Shown: positions 26,017 to 36,414 of the stretch, in pieces
How the letters are laid out: every line of letters begins with the position of its first letter
How positions within the stretch are numbered: position 1 is the first letter of the stretch
DNA from: Ancrocorticia populi
GTDB lineage: Bacteria; Actinomycetota; Actinomycetes; Actinomycetales; Actinomycetaceae
DNA: 64,000 nt
Assembly: GCF_003123745.1 (NCBI RefSeq)
Contig: NZ_QETB01000002.1
Coordinates: 46,608 to 110,607, forward strand
Direction of reading: 5' to 3'
Program-made: the position numbers and the translations under genes
Notes under the pieces: generated by a model
What the model was told of the DNA's origin: nothing
What the model saw: the letters and a program-made list of their open reading frames with translations, nothing else
The model's database searches: none

Positions 26017-26804
26017 GAACAGGTGAAGCGATTGATGTTCGCAAGGGCGAAAACACTGCCGCCTTCATCGGATACCTCCCAGCAGGCTTCCCCGACGGCG
26101 CGAGAAGCGTCCGAGCCGCGCAAGAACTGGCGAAGGCCGGAGCAGACATTATAGAGATCGGCCTGCCATACTCCGATCCGACGATGGACGGCGGAACCAT
26201 TCAGGTGGCTGGCCAACGGGCCTTGGCTAATGGGTTTCGGGTTCGGGATGTTTTTGCCAACGTGGAGGCGGTTGCGAACACCGGCGCTGTCCCGCTCATC
26301 ATGACGTATTACAACCTGATCTTCCGGTATGGCGTTCAAGACTTCGCTCGCGACTTCGCCAGTGCCGGGGGAGCCGGGCTGATTACCCCCGATCTCATTC
26401 CCGATGAAGCAGGCGATTGGATCGCGGCATCGGACCAATACGATCTGGACCGGATCTTCCTCGTGGCCCAGTCTTCTCGCGATCGGCGCTTGGCCGCGAC
26501 GGCCGCGGCTTCGCGCGGATTTGTTTATGCCGCCTCAACGATGGGTGTGACGGGTACGCGAGACTCTATCGATGAAGGGGCACGCAAGCTCGTTGAGCGC
26601 ACTCGCGCGGCTGGGGCCGAGAGAGTCTGTATGGGTATTGGAGTGTCCACGCCCGCTCAGGCGCGTGAGGTAGCGGCATACGCCGATGGTGTGATCGTTG
26701 GATCTGCGATGGTCCGATGCCTATTCGAGGAGGATGAGCCAACCGCGCTGGCCTCGCTGCGTGAGACCGCAGAACAGCTAGCGGCTGGAGCACACGGGGA
26801 ATGA
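26013..26804 (+). CDS. trpA: Tryptophan synthase alpha chain
   Basis: Barrel subunit of 263 residues that cleaves indole-3-glycerol phosphate and channels indole to TrpB. Catalytic Glu48 is in [12 protein letters not shown] and Asp59 in PTMDGGTIQ. The phosphate site [13 protein letters not shown] and IVGSAMVR are present. The usual arginine-rich loop reads [11 protein letters not shown]. The GTG start overlaps the trpB stop by 4 bases, and lgt overlaps its own stop by 4 bases. Confidence 0.95.
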   Translation: MRTGEAIDVRKGENTAAFIGYLPAGFPDGARSVRAAQELAKAGADIIEIGLPYSDPTMDGGTIQVAGQRALANGFRVRDVFANVEAVANTGAVPLIMTYYNLIFRYGVQDFARDFASAGGAGLITPDLIPDEAGDWIAASDQYDLDRIFLVAQSSRDRRLAATAAASRGFVYAASTMGVTGTRDSIDEGARKLVERTRAAGAERVCMGIGVSTPAQAREVAAYADGVIVGSAMVRCLFEEDEPTALASLRETAEQLAAGAHGE

Positions 26805-27757
26805 GACTATCTATTCCATCGCCCGCCCAGGCTGAATGGTCGATCGGCCCGTTCCCTCTGCGTGCCTATGCCATCGCGATCATCCTCGGCATTGTTGTCG
26901 CATGGTGGATGATGGATCGGCGGTACCGCAAGAAGGGCGGACCGGACGAGGTCAGTATCGATATCGCGATTTGGGCCGTTATCTTCGGTATCTTGGGCGG
27001 ACGTATCTACCACGTCATCACCGATTACCAACTCTACTTCGGAGAGGGCAAGGACCCGTGGCGCGCCTTCTACATCTGGGAGGGCGGCCTCGGAATTTGG
27101 GGAGCCATCGCACTCGGAGGAGTAGGTGTATTCATCGCGATGAGGCGCAGAGGGCTTCGGATGCTGCCCATGGCGGACGCGTTAGCACCGGCCCTATTAG
27201 TTGCGCAGGCCCTCGGTAGATGGGGGAACTACTTCAATCAGGAACTTTATGGAAGCCCGACTGACGTGCCTTGGGCTCTTGAGATTGACCCTCAACATAT
27301 TGTGGGGGGATACCCCGCCGGGACTACTTTCCACCCTACCTTCCTTTACGAATCGCTGTGGTGCCTCGCGGGGGCAGCGCTCCTGGTATTGATCGAAAAG
27401 CGCTTTGACCTAGTGGCAGGTCAGCTCTTTGCTGCCTACGGGATGGTTTACACCGCGGGCCGAGTATGGATAGAGATGCTGCGCATAGATAACGCACATC
27501 ACATTTTGGGACTTCGTCTCAATGTATGGACTTCCCTCATCTCATTCTGTGTCGCAGCGGCAGCGTTAGTGATCCTGCGCAGGCTCTACAAGAAGAACCC
27601 CGAACGCAATGACATCTGGCTGAGCCAAGAGGCCCGAGAAAAGTTTGAAGCAGCGCGGGTTGCAGCCGGATCGGGCGGGGACTCCGAAGAGAGCACGGAA
27701 AGCCCCAGTGGGCACGGCGAAGGAGAAGGGCCCACGCCCTCCGAAACAAAACCGTAA
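26801..27757 (+). CDS. lgt: Prolipoprotein diacylglyceryl transferase
   Basis: Seven-helix membrane enzyme of 318 residues that attaches diacylglycerol from phosphatidylglycerol to the lipobox cysteine of prolipoproteins. The Lgt signature GRWGNYFNQELYG lies near residue 139, and LRAYAIAIILG and HPTFLYESLW carry conserved polar residues. A hydrophilic Ser/Glu/Gly-rich tail of about 40 residues follows the last helix. The trpA-lgt order is common in actinobacteria. Lipoproteins in this window that need Lgt are the FKBP lipoprotein and MetQ. A strong terminator ends the operon. Confidence 0.95.
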   Translation: MRLSIPSPAQAEWSIGPFPLRAYAIAIILGIVVAWWMMDRRYRKKGGPDEVSIDIAIWAVIFGILGGRIYHVITDYQLYFGEGKDPWRAFYIWEGGLGIWGAIALGGVGVFIAMRRRGLRMLPMADALAPALLVAQALGRWGNYFNQELYGSPTDVPWALEIDPQHIVGGYPAGTTFHPTFLYESLWCLAGAALLVLIEKRFDLVAGQLFAAYGMVYTAGRVWIEMLRIDNAHHILGLRLNVWTSLISFCVAAAALVILRRLYKKNPERNDIWLSQEAREKFEAARVAAGSGGDSEESTESPSGHGEGEGPTPSETKP

Positions 27758-27787
27758 CTTTCCTGAAACTGTTTTGACTCTGTTCAG

Positions 27788-27831
27788 AATGCGGGCAGCC
27801 ATTTGAGATGGCCTGCCCGCATTATTTTATT
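27788..27831 (+). terminator. Rho-independent terminator of the his-trp-lgt operon
   Basis: An 11-bp stem (27788-27798 with 27813-27823) is followed by ATTTTATT. It lies 30 bases after lgt and before the gltB Shine-Dalgarno, so gltBD probably has a separate promoter. Confidence 0.85.
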
Positions 27832-27859
27832 GCCTTGTTACTTAGTGTCAGGAGGCGTA

Positions 27860-30800
27860 ATGAACGGGTTATATCGTCCCGAGTATGAGCACGATGCGTG
27901 TGGAGTTGCCTTTATTGCAGATCTCCATGGGGATCAGTCACGATCCGTCGTTCAAATGGGCATCACCGCGCTTGAGAACTTGGACCATCGTGGTGCGGTA
28001 GGCGCTGAGGAAAACAGCGGCGACGGCGCGGGCATTCTAGTCCAGGTACCCGACGAATTCATGCGTGCAGCCGTGCCCTTCGAGCTTCCTGAACTCGGAG
28101 CCTATGCCGTGGGTATGGCCTTTCTTCCTGCAGTTGGCGAGCGCTCCGGGACGGTTGCACAGATCGAGGAGATTGCCGCGGATGAAGGCCTAGAGGTCCT
28201 TGGCTGGCGCACTGTACCGGTGGATCCTTCCATGATCGGCCCCACGGCGCTTGGCTCCATGCCCACCTTCCGCCAGATATTTGTCCGTGATGTGCACGGG
28301 AGCTCGGGTATCGAGTTGGACCGGAAGGCGTTCCGGCTCCGCAAACGCGCTGAGATCGCCGGGACCTACTTCGCCTCGCTTTCCTGCCGGACCTTGCTGT
28401 ACAAGGGCATGCTCACCACGAAACAGCTCGAGCCTTTCTTCCTAGACTTACAGGACTCCCTGTTCGCCTCGGCTATCGCGGTTGTACACTCGCGCTTCTC
28501 CACGAATACATTCCCGTCTTGGCCGCTCGCACAGCCGTTCCGGCTGGTTGCGCACAACGGTGAGATCAATACAGTGCGGGGCAACCGCAATTGGATGTCT
28601 GCGCGCGAGAGCGGAATGTCCAGCGAGCTACTTGGTGATATAAGCCAGCTTCTGCCCGTCAACTCGATGAGCGCATCCGATTCGGCCAGCTTCGATGAGG
28701 TCTTGGAACTCTTGCATCTGGCTGGGCGCTCACTGCCTCACGCCGTACGGATGATGATCCCAGAGCCGCTCCATACGGACATGGATCCTAAACTACGTGA
28801 CTTTTACCGGTATCACGCCACGATGATGGAGCCGTGGGATGGGCCTGCGTCCATTACCTTCACCGATGGCACGCAGGTAGGGGCCGTACTGGACCGCAAC
28901 GGCCTGCGTCCGGGACGCTTCTGGGTGAGTGACTCCGGCCTAGTGGTGCTGGCATCCGAAGCTGGCGTGCTGGATATCCCCGCAGAGAATATCGTCAGGA
29001 AGGGGCGCCTTGCCCCAGGCAAGATGTTCCTCGTGGATACTCATGCTCACCGCGTGGTTGAGGACGAGGAGATCAAGGAAGGTTTGGCTGACCGCGCACC
29101 CTATGGCGAGTGGCTTGCTGAACATAGCGTTCAGTTAACTGACCTGCCGGATCGTGAATACGTGGATCACTCTCGTGCCTCGGTGGTACGCCGCCAGCAG
29201 GCGTTCGGATACACCGACGAGGAGCTGAGGATGCTCATTAAGCCGATGGCGGTCTCTGGCTCTGAACCCAAAGGTTCGATGGGTACTGACACTCCCATCG
29301 CGGTACTCTCGGAGCGCCCACGCCTCATCTTCGATTATTTCAGTCAGCAGTTCGCTCAGGTGACTAATCCGCCTCTCGACGCCATTCGCGAGAAGCTTGT
29401 GACATCGCTTGCCTCCGTGGCCGGCCCCGAACCGGATCTTCTGTCTGAGGCGCCTGAGCACGCGAGAAAGCTCATCGTTGACTATCCAGTCCTTCACTCC
29501 GATGAGCTTGCCAAGATCCGCACGATCGGGCGTTACCCAGAACAGGGCAAAGGTCTGCGTGCTCAGACCTTCTCGGGACTTTACCGAGTCTCAGGTGGCG
29601 AGGAATCGCTCAAGGGAGCTATTGATCAGATTTGCCGCGATATTGACGATGCAATTGAGGATGGCGTTGCCTTCATAGTCCTCTCGGACCGCGATTCCAG
29701 CGCTGAGATGGGGCCAATCCCTTCGCTGCTCCTCACGAGTGCCGTTCATCATCACCTTCTGCGCCGGCAAACTCGCACGAAGGTTGCGATCTTCGTAGAG
29801 GCGGGGGACGTGAGGGAAGTGCACCACGTGGCCCTTCTGATCGGCTACGGCGCTACCGCCGTGAATCCCTACCTTGCGCTTGAATCGGCGGAAAACATGG
29901 TACGCACGGGAGAGATCGCCGTGGAGCCGGAAGTAGCCGTGCAGAACGTGATTCGTGGGCTTGGGTCAGGACTCCTCAAAGTGATGTCCAAGATGGGCAT
30001 ATCCACAGTGGCCTCATATCGCGGCGCACAAGTGTTCCAAGCGGTTGGTCTGTCCCAAGCGGTCGTGGACCGCTACTTCACAGGTACGGCGAGCCCGCTA
30101 GGGGGTGTTGGACTGGACGTGATCGCCCACGAACTGGCGGAGCGTCACGGACGCGCCTATCCGTCGTCGGGAATATCTCCAGCCCACCGCCAACTCGAAG
30201 TTGGCGGCGAATACCAGTGGCGGCGTGAAGGTGAGGAGCACCTCTTCAACCCAGAAACCGTGTTCTTGCTCCAACACTCTACTCGGACCCAATCTTATCC
30301 ACTGTTCAAAAAGTTCACGCAGAAGATCAACGATCAGGCTGAAAAGCTCATGACGTTGCGCGGCTTGTTTCGCCTTAAGGAAGGCGAACTGGATCCGATC
30401 CCGATCGATGAGGTGGAGAGCGTTGAATCCATTGTGAAGAGTTTTTCTACAGGCGCGATGTCTTACGGCTCTATCTCGCAAGAGGCGCACGAGACTCTCG
30501 CTGTGGCGATGAACCGGATCGGTGCGCGCTCGAACACTGGTGAGGGCGGCGAATTGCCCGAGCGTCTTTACGATGCCTCGCGGCGAAGCGCGATCAAGCA
30601 GGTGGCATCGGGCCGCTTCGGTGTGACCAGCGAATATCTGGTGAATGCGGAAGACATCCAGATCAAGATGGCACAGGGCGCAAAGCCTGGTGAGGGAGGC
30701 CAGCTACCGGCCCAGAAGGTGTACCCGTGGGTAGCGGAGGTTCGACATTCAACGCCGGGAGTGGAGCTTATTTCCCCGCCCCCGCACCATGACATCTATT

Positions 30801-32350
30801 CGATCGAAGATCTTGCTCAGTTGATTCATGATCTAAAGAACGCGAATCCGCGTGCAAGAATCCATGTGAAGCTGGTCTCCGAAGTAGGCGTGGGAACCGT
30901 GGCGGCGGGTGTAGCAAAGGCACACTCGGATGTTGTCCTGATCTCCGGACACGATGGCGGGACTGGTGCCGCCCCACTCACCTCCCTCAAACATGCCGGG
31001 GCGCCCTGGGAACTTGGTCTTGCGGAAACCCAGCAAACCTTGGTGCTTAACAACCTGCGTGACCGTATCGTGGTCCAGACCGACGGGCAGCTCAAGACAG
31101 GGCGCGACGTAGTTATCGCTGCACTCCTGGGCGCTGAGGAGTTTGGATTCGCAACGGCTCCGCTAGTTGTTTCCGGCTGCGTCATGATGCGCGTCTGCCA
31201 CAAGGACACATGCCCGGTGGGTGTGGCCACTCAAAACCCGGAACTGCGCGAGCGGTTCTCAGGCAAACCTGAGTATGTGGTGACGTACTTCGAGTACATC
31301 GCTCAGGAAGTGCGAGAGATCCTTGCCGCTCTTGGGCTGCGCTCAATCGAAGAGGCAGTTGGCCGCGTAGAGCTGATAGATGCTCGGCGTGCGGTCTCGC
31401 ACTGGAAAGCATCCGGGCTGGATCTAGCTCCGGTGCTGGTCAAGCCGGATTCATCGTCTACCCTCTACCAGAGCGTGGGGCAGGATCACGGACTGGATCA
31501 TGCGCTTGACCAAACGCTGATCGATTCCTGCCGTGAGGCCTTGGAATACGGCCAGCCCGTCCAGTTGGACCTACCTATTCATAACGTCAATCGGACCGCC
31601 GGAACTATGCTGGGCTACGAGCTGACGCGGAAGTATAGGGGAGACGGCCTGCCGCCGGCAACAATTGATATCACCTTGAGGGGGGCGGCCGGGCAATCCT
31701 TCGGGGCCGTGCTGCCACACGGAATTCGGCTAACCCTCATCGGTGAGGCTAACGATTACGTGGGCAAGTCGCTCTCCGGGGGAGTGATCGCGATTCGCCC
31801 GGATGGGCAGAGCCCGTTTGTTGCCGAGGAACAGGTGATCGGAGGCAATGTGATTGGTTACGGTGCCACCTCGGGATCGATTTTTGTCAGAGGTCAAGTG
31901 GGTGAGCGCTTCGGGGTACGAAACTCCGGCGCCACGCTTGTGGCTGAGGGCGCTGGTGATCATTGCGCCGAATACATGACCGGCGGTGTGCTGGTTGTGT
32001 TGGGGCAAACCGGGCGGAACTTTGGTGCCGGAATGTCCGGCGGTGTCGCATACGTGTGGGACTTCGATTCGCGCAAGCTCAACCCTGAAGCTGCGGCCGA
32101 CGGGCAGTTCATCGAATCCGGCCTTAACGCGGCGGACCGCGAGCAATTAACGGCAATCCTCACAGAGCACGTCAAGCTGACAGGCTCAGAGCCTGGCGAA
32201 CGGGCAATGGCAGACCTGTCGCGGTTTACCAAGCTAGTACCGCGCGAGTATTCGCTGGTTACGGCTGCGCTTGAAGACGCACGAATTAAGGGCTTGGATA
32301 TCACCAACGCCACAGTATGGAGCGACATTATGGAGGCTAGTCATGGCTGA
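27860..32350 (+). CDS. gltB: Glutamate synthase (NADPH) large subunit
   Basis: Enzyme of 1496 residues that transfers the amide of glutamine to 2-oxoglutarate. The amidotransferase nucleophile is Cys14 in HDACGVAF after a short propeptide that is normally removed. The FMN synthase domain follows, with the 3Fe-4S cysteines in [12 protein letters not shown] near residue 1107, and a C-terminal beta-helix ([29 protein letters not shown]). The ATG at 27860 is chosen because GGAGG is 4 bases upstream and the propeptide has normal length; the frame is open to 27803, but that includes the terminator hairpin. It overlaps gltD by 8 bases. Confidence 0.96.
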   Translation: MNGLYRPEYEHDACGVAFIADLHGDQSRSVVQMGITALENLDHRGAVGAEENSGDGAGILVQVPDEFMRAAVPFELPELGAYAVGMAFLPAVGERSGTVAQIEEIAADEGLEVLGWRTVPVDPSMIGPTALGSMPTFRQIFVRDVHGSSGIELDRKAFRLRKRAEIAGTYFASLSCRTLLYKGMLTTKQLEPFFLDLQDSLFASAIAVVHSRFSTNTFPSWPLAQPFRLVAHNGEINTVRGNRNWMSARESGMSSELLGDISQLLPVNSMSASDSASFDEVLELLHLAGRSLPHAVRMMIPEPLHTDMDPKLRDFYRYHATMMEPWDGPASITFTDGTQVGAVLDRNGLRPGRFWVSDSGLVVLASEAGVLDIPAENIVRKGRLAPGKMFLVDTHAHRVVEDEEIKEGLADRAPYGEWLAEHSVQLTDLPDREYVDHSRASVVRRQQAFGYTDEELRMLIKPMAVSGSEPKGSMGTDTPIAVLSERPRLIFDYFSQQFAQVTNPPLDAIREKLVTSLASVAGPEPDLLSEAPEHARKLIVDYPVLHSDELAKIRTIGRYPEQGKGLRAQTFSGLYRVSGGEESLKGAIDQICRDIDDAIEDGVAFIVLSDRDSSAEMGPIPSLLLTSAVHHHLLRRQTRTKVAIFVEAGDVREVHHVALLIGYGATAVNPYLALESAENMVRTGEIAVEPEVAVQNVIRGLGSGLLKVMSKMGISTVASYRGAQVFQAVGLSQAVVDRYFTGTASPLGGVGLDVIAHELAERHGRAYPSSGISPAHRQLEVGGEYQWRREGEEHLFNPETVFLLQHSTRTQSYPLFKKFTQKINDQAEKLMTLRGLFRLKEGELDPIPIDEVESVESIVKSFSTGAMSYGSISQEAHETLAVAMNRIGARSNTGEGGELPERLYDASRRSAIKQVASGRFGVTSEYLVNAEDIQIKMAQGAKPGEGGQLPAQKVYPWVAEVRHSTPGVELISPPPHHDIYSIEDLAQLIHDLKNANPRARIHVKLVSEVGVGTVAAGVAKAHSDVVLISGHDGGTGAAPLTSLKHAGAPWELGLAETQQTLVLNNLRDRIVVQTDGQLKTGRDVVIAALLGAEEFGFATAPLVVSGCVMMRVCHKDTCPVGVATQNPELRERFSGKPEYVVTYFEYIAQEVREILAALGLRSIEEAVGRVELIDARRAVSHWKASGLDLAPVLVKPDSSSTLYQSVGQDHGLDHALDQTLIDSCREALEYGQPVQLDLPIHNVNRTAGTMLGYELTRKYRGDGLPPATIDITLRGAAGQSFGAVLPHGIRLTLIGEANDYVGKSLSGGVIAIRPDGQSPFVAEEQVIGGNVIGYGATSGSIFVRGQVGERFGVRNSGATLVAEGAGDHCAEYMTGGVLVVLGQTGRNFGAGMSGGVAYVWDFDSRKLNPEAAADGQFIESGLNAADREQLTAILTEHVKLTGSEPGERAMADLSRFTKLVPREYSLVTAALEDARIKGLDITNATVWSDIMEASHG

Positions 32351-33767
32351 TCCACGCGGATTTCTTAAGCATCGTCAACGCGAACTACCGTCCGAGCGCG
32401 CCATTCCCGTGCGCATCATGGATTGGAAGGAGATCGAGGATAGCAGGGTGGATAATTCCGCTCAGCTCAAGCGACAGGCATCGCGCTGCATGGACTGCGG
32501 GATACCTTTCTGCCACTTTTCCTGTCCACTCGGCAACCTAATCCCCGAATGGAATGATCTCACGTGGCGTGACGATCTACCGGGAGCAATCGAGCACCTG
32601 CACGCTACGAACAACTTCCCGGAGTTCACCGGCCGGCTGTGCCCGGCCCCATGCGAATCAGGTTGCGTACTTGGTATCAATCAGGAACCCGTCACTATCA
32701 AGGCTGTGGAGCACGCGATAATCGATGAGGCGTGGAAAGCCGGTCTTGTAGAGCCGCACGTTCCCCAATACCTGACGGGCAAGACTGTGGCGGTGATCGG
32801 CTCCGGGCCCGCGGGGTTAGCGGCAGCGCAACAGCTGACCCGTGCCGGACACACCGTGGCGGTGTACGAAAAGAGCGATGAGATCGGCGGCCTCCTGCGT
32901 TACGGTATCCCCGAGTTCAAGCTGGAGAAGGCGGTTCTGGACCGCAGGCTGGACCAGATGCGGACGGAGGGAACCGTGTTCTACACCGGGGTTGACGTTG
33001 GTGGAAAGGTCAACGCCCGCGACCTTCTTCAGCGTTACGACGCAGTGGTGGTTGCCGCCGGCACGCCGATGGCTCGCGAGCTTCCTGTCCCAGGGCGTCA
33101 GCTGGACGGAATCCATCAAGCGGTCGAGTTCCTGACGGATTCGACACGCCGGGTTCATGGCCTTCCCGATGTGGGATTGACCGCTGAGGACAAGGACGTG
33201 GTTGTCATCGGGGGTGGTGATACCGGTTCCGACTGTATCGGTACGTCCGTCCGGCAGGGCGCGCGTAGTGTGACGTCGCTCGAGATCATGCCCCAGTTGC
33301 CGAGCGAACGCCCGGATAATTGGCCTTGGCCCACTTTCCCGAAGCTCTACAAGGTCTCCACCTCCATGGCTGAGGGAGGCACTACTCTCTACTCCACGGC
33401 TACCGTTGAGTTCGTGGGGGAGGACGGGGTTGTGAGTCACCTTCGTATTAAGACCGACGACGAAGAGCGGCTCATCCCCGCGCAACTCGTGCTGCTTGCC
33501 ATGGGATTCCTTGGAGTTGCGAAGGAAGGCATGGTGGAACAGCTTGGCCTGACAACGGACGAACGTAACCGGGTTGAGCGCGGCGCCGATTTCTCTACGG
33601 CAACTCCCGGCGTGTTTGTGGCGGGGGATGCTGGCCGAGGGCAGTCTCTTATCGTGTGGGCAATCTCCGAAGGGCGGGCAGCCGCGGCTGGCGTGGACAA
33701 GTACCTTCGTGGGTCAACGTCACTCCCCACACCGGTTCAGGCTCAGGACGTTTCTCTCATGCTGTGA
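32343..33767 (+). CDS. gltD: Glutamate synthase (NADPH) small subunit
   Basis: Flavoprotein of 474 residues passing electrons from NADPH to GltB. N-terminal cysteines for the Fe-S clusters are Cys49, Cys52, Cys57 and Cys61 ([13 protein letters not shown]) and Cys100, Cys104 and Cys108 (CPAPCESGC). The FAD-binding motif is [15 protein letters not shown] and the NADPH motif is [33 protein letters not shown] closes the FAD site. The start lies inside the end of gltB (8-base overlap), indicating coupled translation of the two subunits. Confidence 0.96.
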   Translation: MADPRGFLKHRQRELPSERAIPVRIMDWKEIEDSRVDNSAQLKRQASRCMDCGIPFCHFSCPLGNLIPEWNDLTWRDDLPGAIEHLHATNNFPEFTGRLCPAPCESGCVLGINQEPVTIKAVEHAIIDEAWKAGLVEPHVPQYLTGKTVAVIGSGPAGLAAAQQLTRAGHTVAVYEKSDEIGGLLRYGIPEFKLEKAVLDRRLDQMRTEGTVFYTGVDVGGKVNARDLLQRYDAVVVAAGTPMARELPVPGRQLDGIHQAVEFLTDSTRRVHGLPDVGLTAEDKDVVVIGGGDTGSDCIGTSVRQGARSVTSLEIMPQLPSERPDNWPWPTFPKLYKVSTSMAEGGTTLYSTATVEFVGEDGVVSHLRIKTDDEERLIPAQLVLLAMGFLGVAKEGMVEQLGLTTDERNRVERGADFSTATPGVFVAGDAGRGQSLIVWAISEGRAAAAGVDKYLRGSTSLPTPVQAQDVSLML

Positions 33768-33821
33768 GCCGGTGTGTCTGGTACAACCAAACAACACCAT
33801 TCCTTTGATTGGTACCTCAGG

Positions 33822-33827
33822 TAGGAT
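33822..33827 (+). promoter_or_regulatory. Leaderless-type -10 box TAGGAT for pyk
   Basis: TAGGAT ends 7 bases before the ATG at 33835, and the bases between (ATACACC) contain no Shine-Dalgarno. Confidence 0.6.
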
Positions 33828-33834
33828 ATACACC

Positions 33835-35262
33835 ATGCGACGAGCAAAGATTGTGTGCACACTTGGACCGGCTACAACCACCCAAGAGCAAATTCTAGAG
33901 TTGGCCCGAGCGGGCATGAACGTAGCTCGAATCAATGCTTCCCACGGCTCCCATGCGGAGCATGAGGAGCGCATTCTTCGAGTTCGTAAGGCAGCAGAGA
34001 TCATCGGGCGTCCGATCGCGGTACTTGTGGATCTTCAGGGACCCAAGATCCGCTTGGGTACGTTTGCCGACGGCCCGGTGAAGCTGAACGTGGGTGACGA
34101 ATTCACCATCACCACCGAGGATGTCCCCGGCACAAAGGAACTCGTCTCTACTACGTTCAAGGGCCTGCCGGGTGATTGCAGCCCCGGTGATCGTATTCTC
34201 ATCGACGATGGCAAGGTCGCGGTTCGCGTCGTTTCCGTTGAGGGTCCAGAAGTTCACACGGTTGTTGAGGTTCCCGGGCCCGTCTCTGACCACAAGGGTG
34301 TTAACCTGCCAGGCGTTGCAGTTTCCGTTCCTGCGCTGTCCGAGAAGGACCGTGAGGATCTGGACTGGGGGTTGCGTTTCGGATGCGACATCGTGGCACT
34401 CTCGTTCGTCCGGGATGCCAAGGACATTGAAGATGTCCACGAAATTATGGATTCCGTTGGCGTGCGCCGCCCGGTTATCGCGAAGATTGAGAAGCCGCAG
34501 GCTGTAGAGAATCTCGAGGCGATTGTTCGGGCATTCGACGGGATCATGGTTGCCCGTGGAGATCTTGGCGTTGAGGTTCCGCTAGAGCAGGTACCGATCG
34601 TTCAGAAGCGCGCGATTGATCTGTGCCGCAAGAAGGCGAAGCCGGTTATCGTGGCCACGCAGGTGCTCGAATCGATGATTGAGAACCCGCGCCCAACCCG
34701 CGCCGAGGCTTCTGACTGCGCAAACGCCATCATCGATGGTGCCGATGCTGTGATGCTTTCTGGCGAAACATCGGTTGGCCTGTACCCGATCGAGTGTGTG
34801 CAGACAATGGCGAACATCATTGCCTACTCCGAGGAGCACGGGCTTGAGCAGATCGCCGAACTTGGGAATCTGCATCGCACCCGTAACGGCGTGATTACGC
34901 GTTCCGCCATGGAGATCGGTGAAGCACTTGGCGTGAAGTATGTGGTTGTTTTCACCCAGTCGGGGCAGACTGCGAGGCGTGTAGCGAGGCTTCGCGCCCG
35001 TTTGCCTCTGCTATGCTTCACTCCGGAACCTGATGTACGTAATCAGCTGGCGTTGACGTGGGGCGTTGAGACCTTTACGGTTCCTCACGTGCTTCACACA
35101 GATGATATGGTAGGTCAGGTTGATCATCTCCTCCGTGAGATGAACCTTGCTGAAGATGGCGATCGTATCGTTATCGTGGCTGGGATGCCCGCTGGTGTGA
35201 TTGGTTCTACCAATACCATCCGCGTGCATAAGATGGGCGAAACGCTAATCCGTTACGCCTAG
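33835..35262 (+). CDS. pyk: Pyruvate kinase
   Basis: Glycolytic enzyme of 475 residues making ATP and pyruvate from phosphoenolpyruvate. Visible blocks are KIVCTLGPA, NVARINASHG, LVDLQGPKIRLG, the active-site IAKIEKPQAVENL, IMVARGDLGVEVP and TQVLESMIENPRPTRAEASD, then the C-terminal allosteric domain with TQSGQTARRVARLRAR. The start at 33835 gives the standard N-terminus. The frame remains open upstream into gltD but without similarity. No Shine-Dalgarno is present, and the gene appears to be translated from a leaderless mRNA. tRNA-Leu begins 5 bases after the stop. Confidence 0.96.
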   Translation: MRRAKIVCTLGPATTTQEQILELARAGMNVARINASHGSHAEHEERILRVRKAAEIIGRPIAVLVDLQGPKIRLGTFADGPVKLNVGDEFTITTEDVPGTKELVSTTFKGLPGDCSPGDRILIDDGKVAVRVVSVEGPEVHTVVEVPGPVSDHKGVNLPGVAVSVPALSEKDREDLDWGLRFGCDIVALSFVRDAKDIEDVHEIMDSVGVRRPVIAKIEKPQAVENLEAIVRAFDGIMVARGDLGVEVPLEQVPIVQKRAIDLCRKKAKPVIVATQVLESMIENPRPTRAEASDCANAIIDGADAVMLSGETSVGLYPIECVQTMANIIAYSEEHGLEQIAELGNLHRTRNGVITRSAMEIGEALGVKYVVVFTQSGQTARRVARLRARLPLLCFTPEPDVRNQLALTWGVETFTVPHVLHTDDMVGQVDHLLREMNLAEDGDRIVIVAGMPAGVIGSTNTIRVHKMGETLIRYA

Positions 35263-35267
35263 CATCA

Positions 35268-35351
35268 GCTCCTGTGGTGGAATTGGTAGACACACTGCAC
35301 TCAAAATGCAGCGCCCTTGCGGGCATGCGGGTTCGAGTCCCGCCGGGAGCA
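35268..35351 (+). tRNA. tRNA-Leu (anticodon CAA)
   Basis: The 84-base gene folds as a class II tRNA. The acceptor GCTCCTG (35268-35274) pairs with CGGGAGC (35344-35350), with A as discriminator. The anticodon stem is CTGCA/TGCAG with loop CTCAAAA, anticodon CAA at 35302-35304, reading UUG. There is a long variable arm, and the T-arm GCGGGTTCGAGTCCCGC is intact. CCA is not encoded. It starts 5 bases after pyk, so it is either processed from the pyk transcript or has a promoter inside pyk. Confidence 0.97.
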
Positions 35352-35354
35352 CTG

Positions 35355-35370
35355 CCCTTCTTTTGAAGGG
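35355..35370 (+). terminator. Small hairpin after tRNA-Leu
   Basis: CCCTTC (35355-35360) pairs with GAAGGG (35365-35370) around TTTT. There is no T tract after it, so it is a weak terminator or a processing signal at best. Confidence 0.3.
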
Positions 35371-35415
35371 GATTATGTGAATGACCGTAGGCAGCTGCCG
35401 GTCAAAGGAGACGTT

Positions 35416-36021
35416 ATGGCACAGGAAGCAGACGAGGCCACACAAGGCGCTCGCACTCTGGTTGTTGAAGATGAGACCCTTATCCGTTTGGATATCGTCG
35501 AAACGCTCGAGGGCGCTGGCTACGAGGTAGTAGGTCAGGCAGGCGATGGTGAACAAGCCATTGCGCTAGCTGACGAACTGGACCCCGAGCTCATCGTAAT
35601 GGACGTCAAGATGCCGGGGATGGACGGCATTACTGCCGCCGATCGGATCTTGGAAACGCACAATTGCGCGATCGTCATGCTCACGGCATTCTCCCAGAGC
35701 GAACTCGTTGATCGTGCACGCGATGCCGGGGCGATGGCCTACGTGGTCAAGCCCTTTACACCGGCTGAACTGATCCCTGCGGTGGAGATCGCTGTATCTC
35801 GTGCCAAGGAAATGGTGGCGCTGAAGGATGAAGTTGCCAACCTGACTGAGCAATTCGAAACCCGTAAGCGCGTGGACCGCGCCAAGGGCCTGCTCGAAGA
35901 GCGTATGGGACTCAGCGAGCCAGAGGCGTTCCGATGGATCCAGAAAACGTCGATGGATCGCCGGCTCACCATGCGCGAAGTGGCAGACGCCGTTATCGAG
36001 CAGGTTGGCCGCGCCGACTAA
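35416..36021 (+). CDS. pdtaR: ANTAR-domain response regulator (PdtaR-like)
   Basis: Response regulator of 201 residues. The receiver domain has acidic residues in VVEDETLIR, phosphorylation site Asp63 in IVMDVKMPG and Lys112 in VVKPF. It is followed by a short coiled linker and a C-terminal ANTAR domain (RKRVDRAKGLLEERMGLSEP) that binds paired hexaloop RNA hairpins to cause antitermination. PdtaR of M. tuberculosis (Rv1626) lies in the same neighbourhood between pyk and polA and is paired with histidine kinase PdtaS, which is not in this window. AAAGGAG lies 5 bases before the chosen ATG. The frame is open upstream through the tRNA, which is not coding. Confidence 0.94.
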   Translation: MAQEADEATQGARTLVVEDETLIRLDIVETLEGAGYEVVGQAGDGEQAIALADELDPELIVMDVKMPGMDGITAADRILETHNCAIVMLTAFSQSELVDRARDAGAMAYVVKPFTPAELIPAVEIAVSRAKEMVALKDEVANLTEQFETRKRVDRAKGLLEERMGLSEPEAFRWIQKTSMDRRLTMREVADAVIEQVGRAD

Positions 36022-36392
36022 CTTATGAACACGTTGGTCATTCGGCCAACGGCTGTGAGTTCACCAGATTCGTCCCGAATTTCCACCTGCGAGCAGATCG
36101 AGGAACGGGCTTGGGCCAGTACGGTGGCGGTAGCTGTTACAAGCCCTTTCTTTGCTCCGCGTAACTGAGATACGTTCAACTCTGTGCCCACAGGGATCTT
36201 TCCCTGTGGAGCTCTTTGGATCGCAAGGACCGAAGCGGCTTCCTCAACTAGTGCGGCGTTGGCGCCACCGTGCATCAGACCTGCGGGCTGACGGTTTCCC
36301 TCCACCGGCATGGCCATGATGACCTTATCGTCCGTTACGGATATAGCGGTCATGTTGAGGCGTTCAGCGAGTTCTCCGAGGTTGCTTACCAT
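36018..36392 (-). CDS. PaaI-family hotdog thioesterase
   Basis: Hotdog-fold protein of 124 residues. The helix block GLMHGGANAALVEEAASVLA carries the usual His-Gly-Gly of PaaI/YdiI thioesterases, and the C-terminal half holds the RSSICSQVEIRDESG strands. Family members hydrolyse acyl- or aryl-CoA thioesters; the substrate is unknown. It is convergent with pdtaR (4-base overlap) and divergent from polA, whose start codon is only 22 bases away. TACTAT ends 6 bases before its ATG, which fits a leaderless transcript. Confidence 0.85.
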   Translation of the reverse strand: MVSNLGELAERLNMTAISVTDDKVIMAMPVEGNRQPAGLMHGGANAALVEEAASVLAIQRAPQGKIPVGTELNVSQLRGAKKGLVTATATVLAQARSSICSQVEIRDESGELTAVGRMTNVFIS

Positions 36393-36398
36393 GAGTTA

Positions 36399-36408
36399 AT
36401 AGTAGGCT
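36399..36408. promoter_or_regulatory. Overlapping divergent -10 boxes for thioesterase (-) and polA (+)
   Basis: Within a 22-base gap, TACTAT on the minus strand (36399-36404) ends 6 bases before the thioesterase ATG. TAGGCT on the plus strand (36403-36408) ends 6 bases before the polA GTG. The two hexamers share two bases, and neither gene has room for a Shine-Dalgarno of normal spacing. Confidence 0.6.
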
Positions 36409-36414
36409 AGGGGA

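Noticed and set aside
22019..27757. Tryptophan leader-peptide attenuator inside the his-trp cluster
   Set aside because: trpE starts one base inside hisI, so there is no space for a leader peptide or attenuator.
27803..27859. Longer gltB reading frame starting at 27803
   Set aside because: It contains the lgt terminator hairpin and T tract and would lengthen the short propeptide before catalytic Cys14; the ATG at 27860 has a perfect Shine-Dalgarno.
35317..35415. N-terminal extension of PdtaR through the tRNA gene
   Set aside because: These bases are the 3' part of tRNA-Leu and its flank; the receiver domain starts normally after the ATG at 35416.
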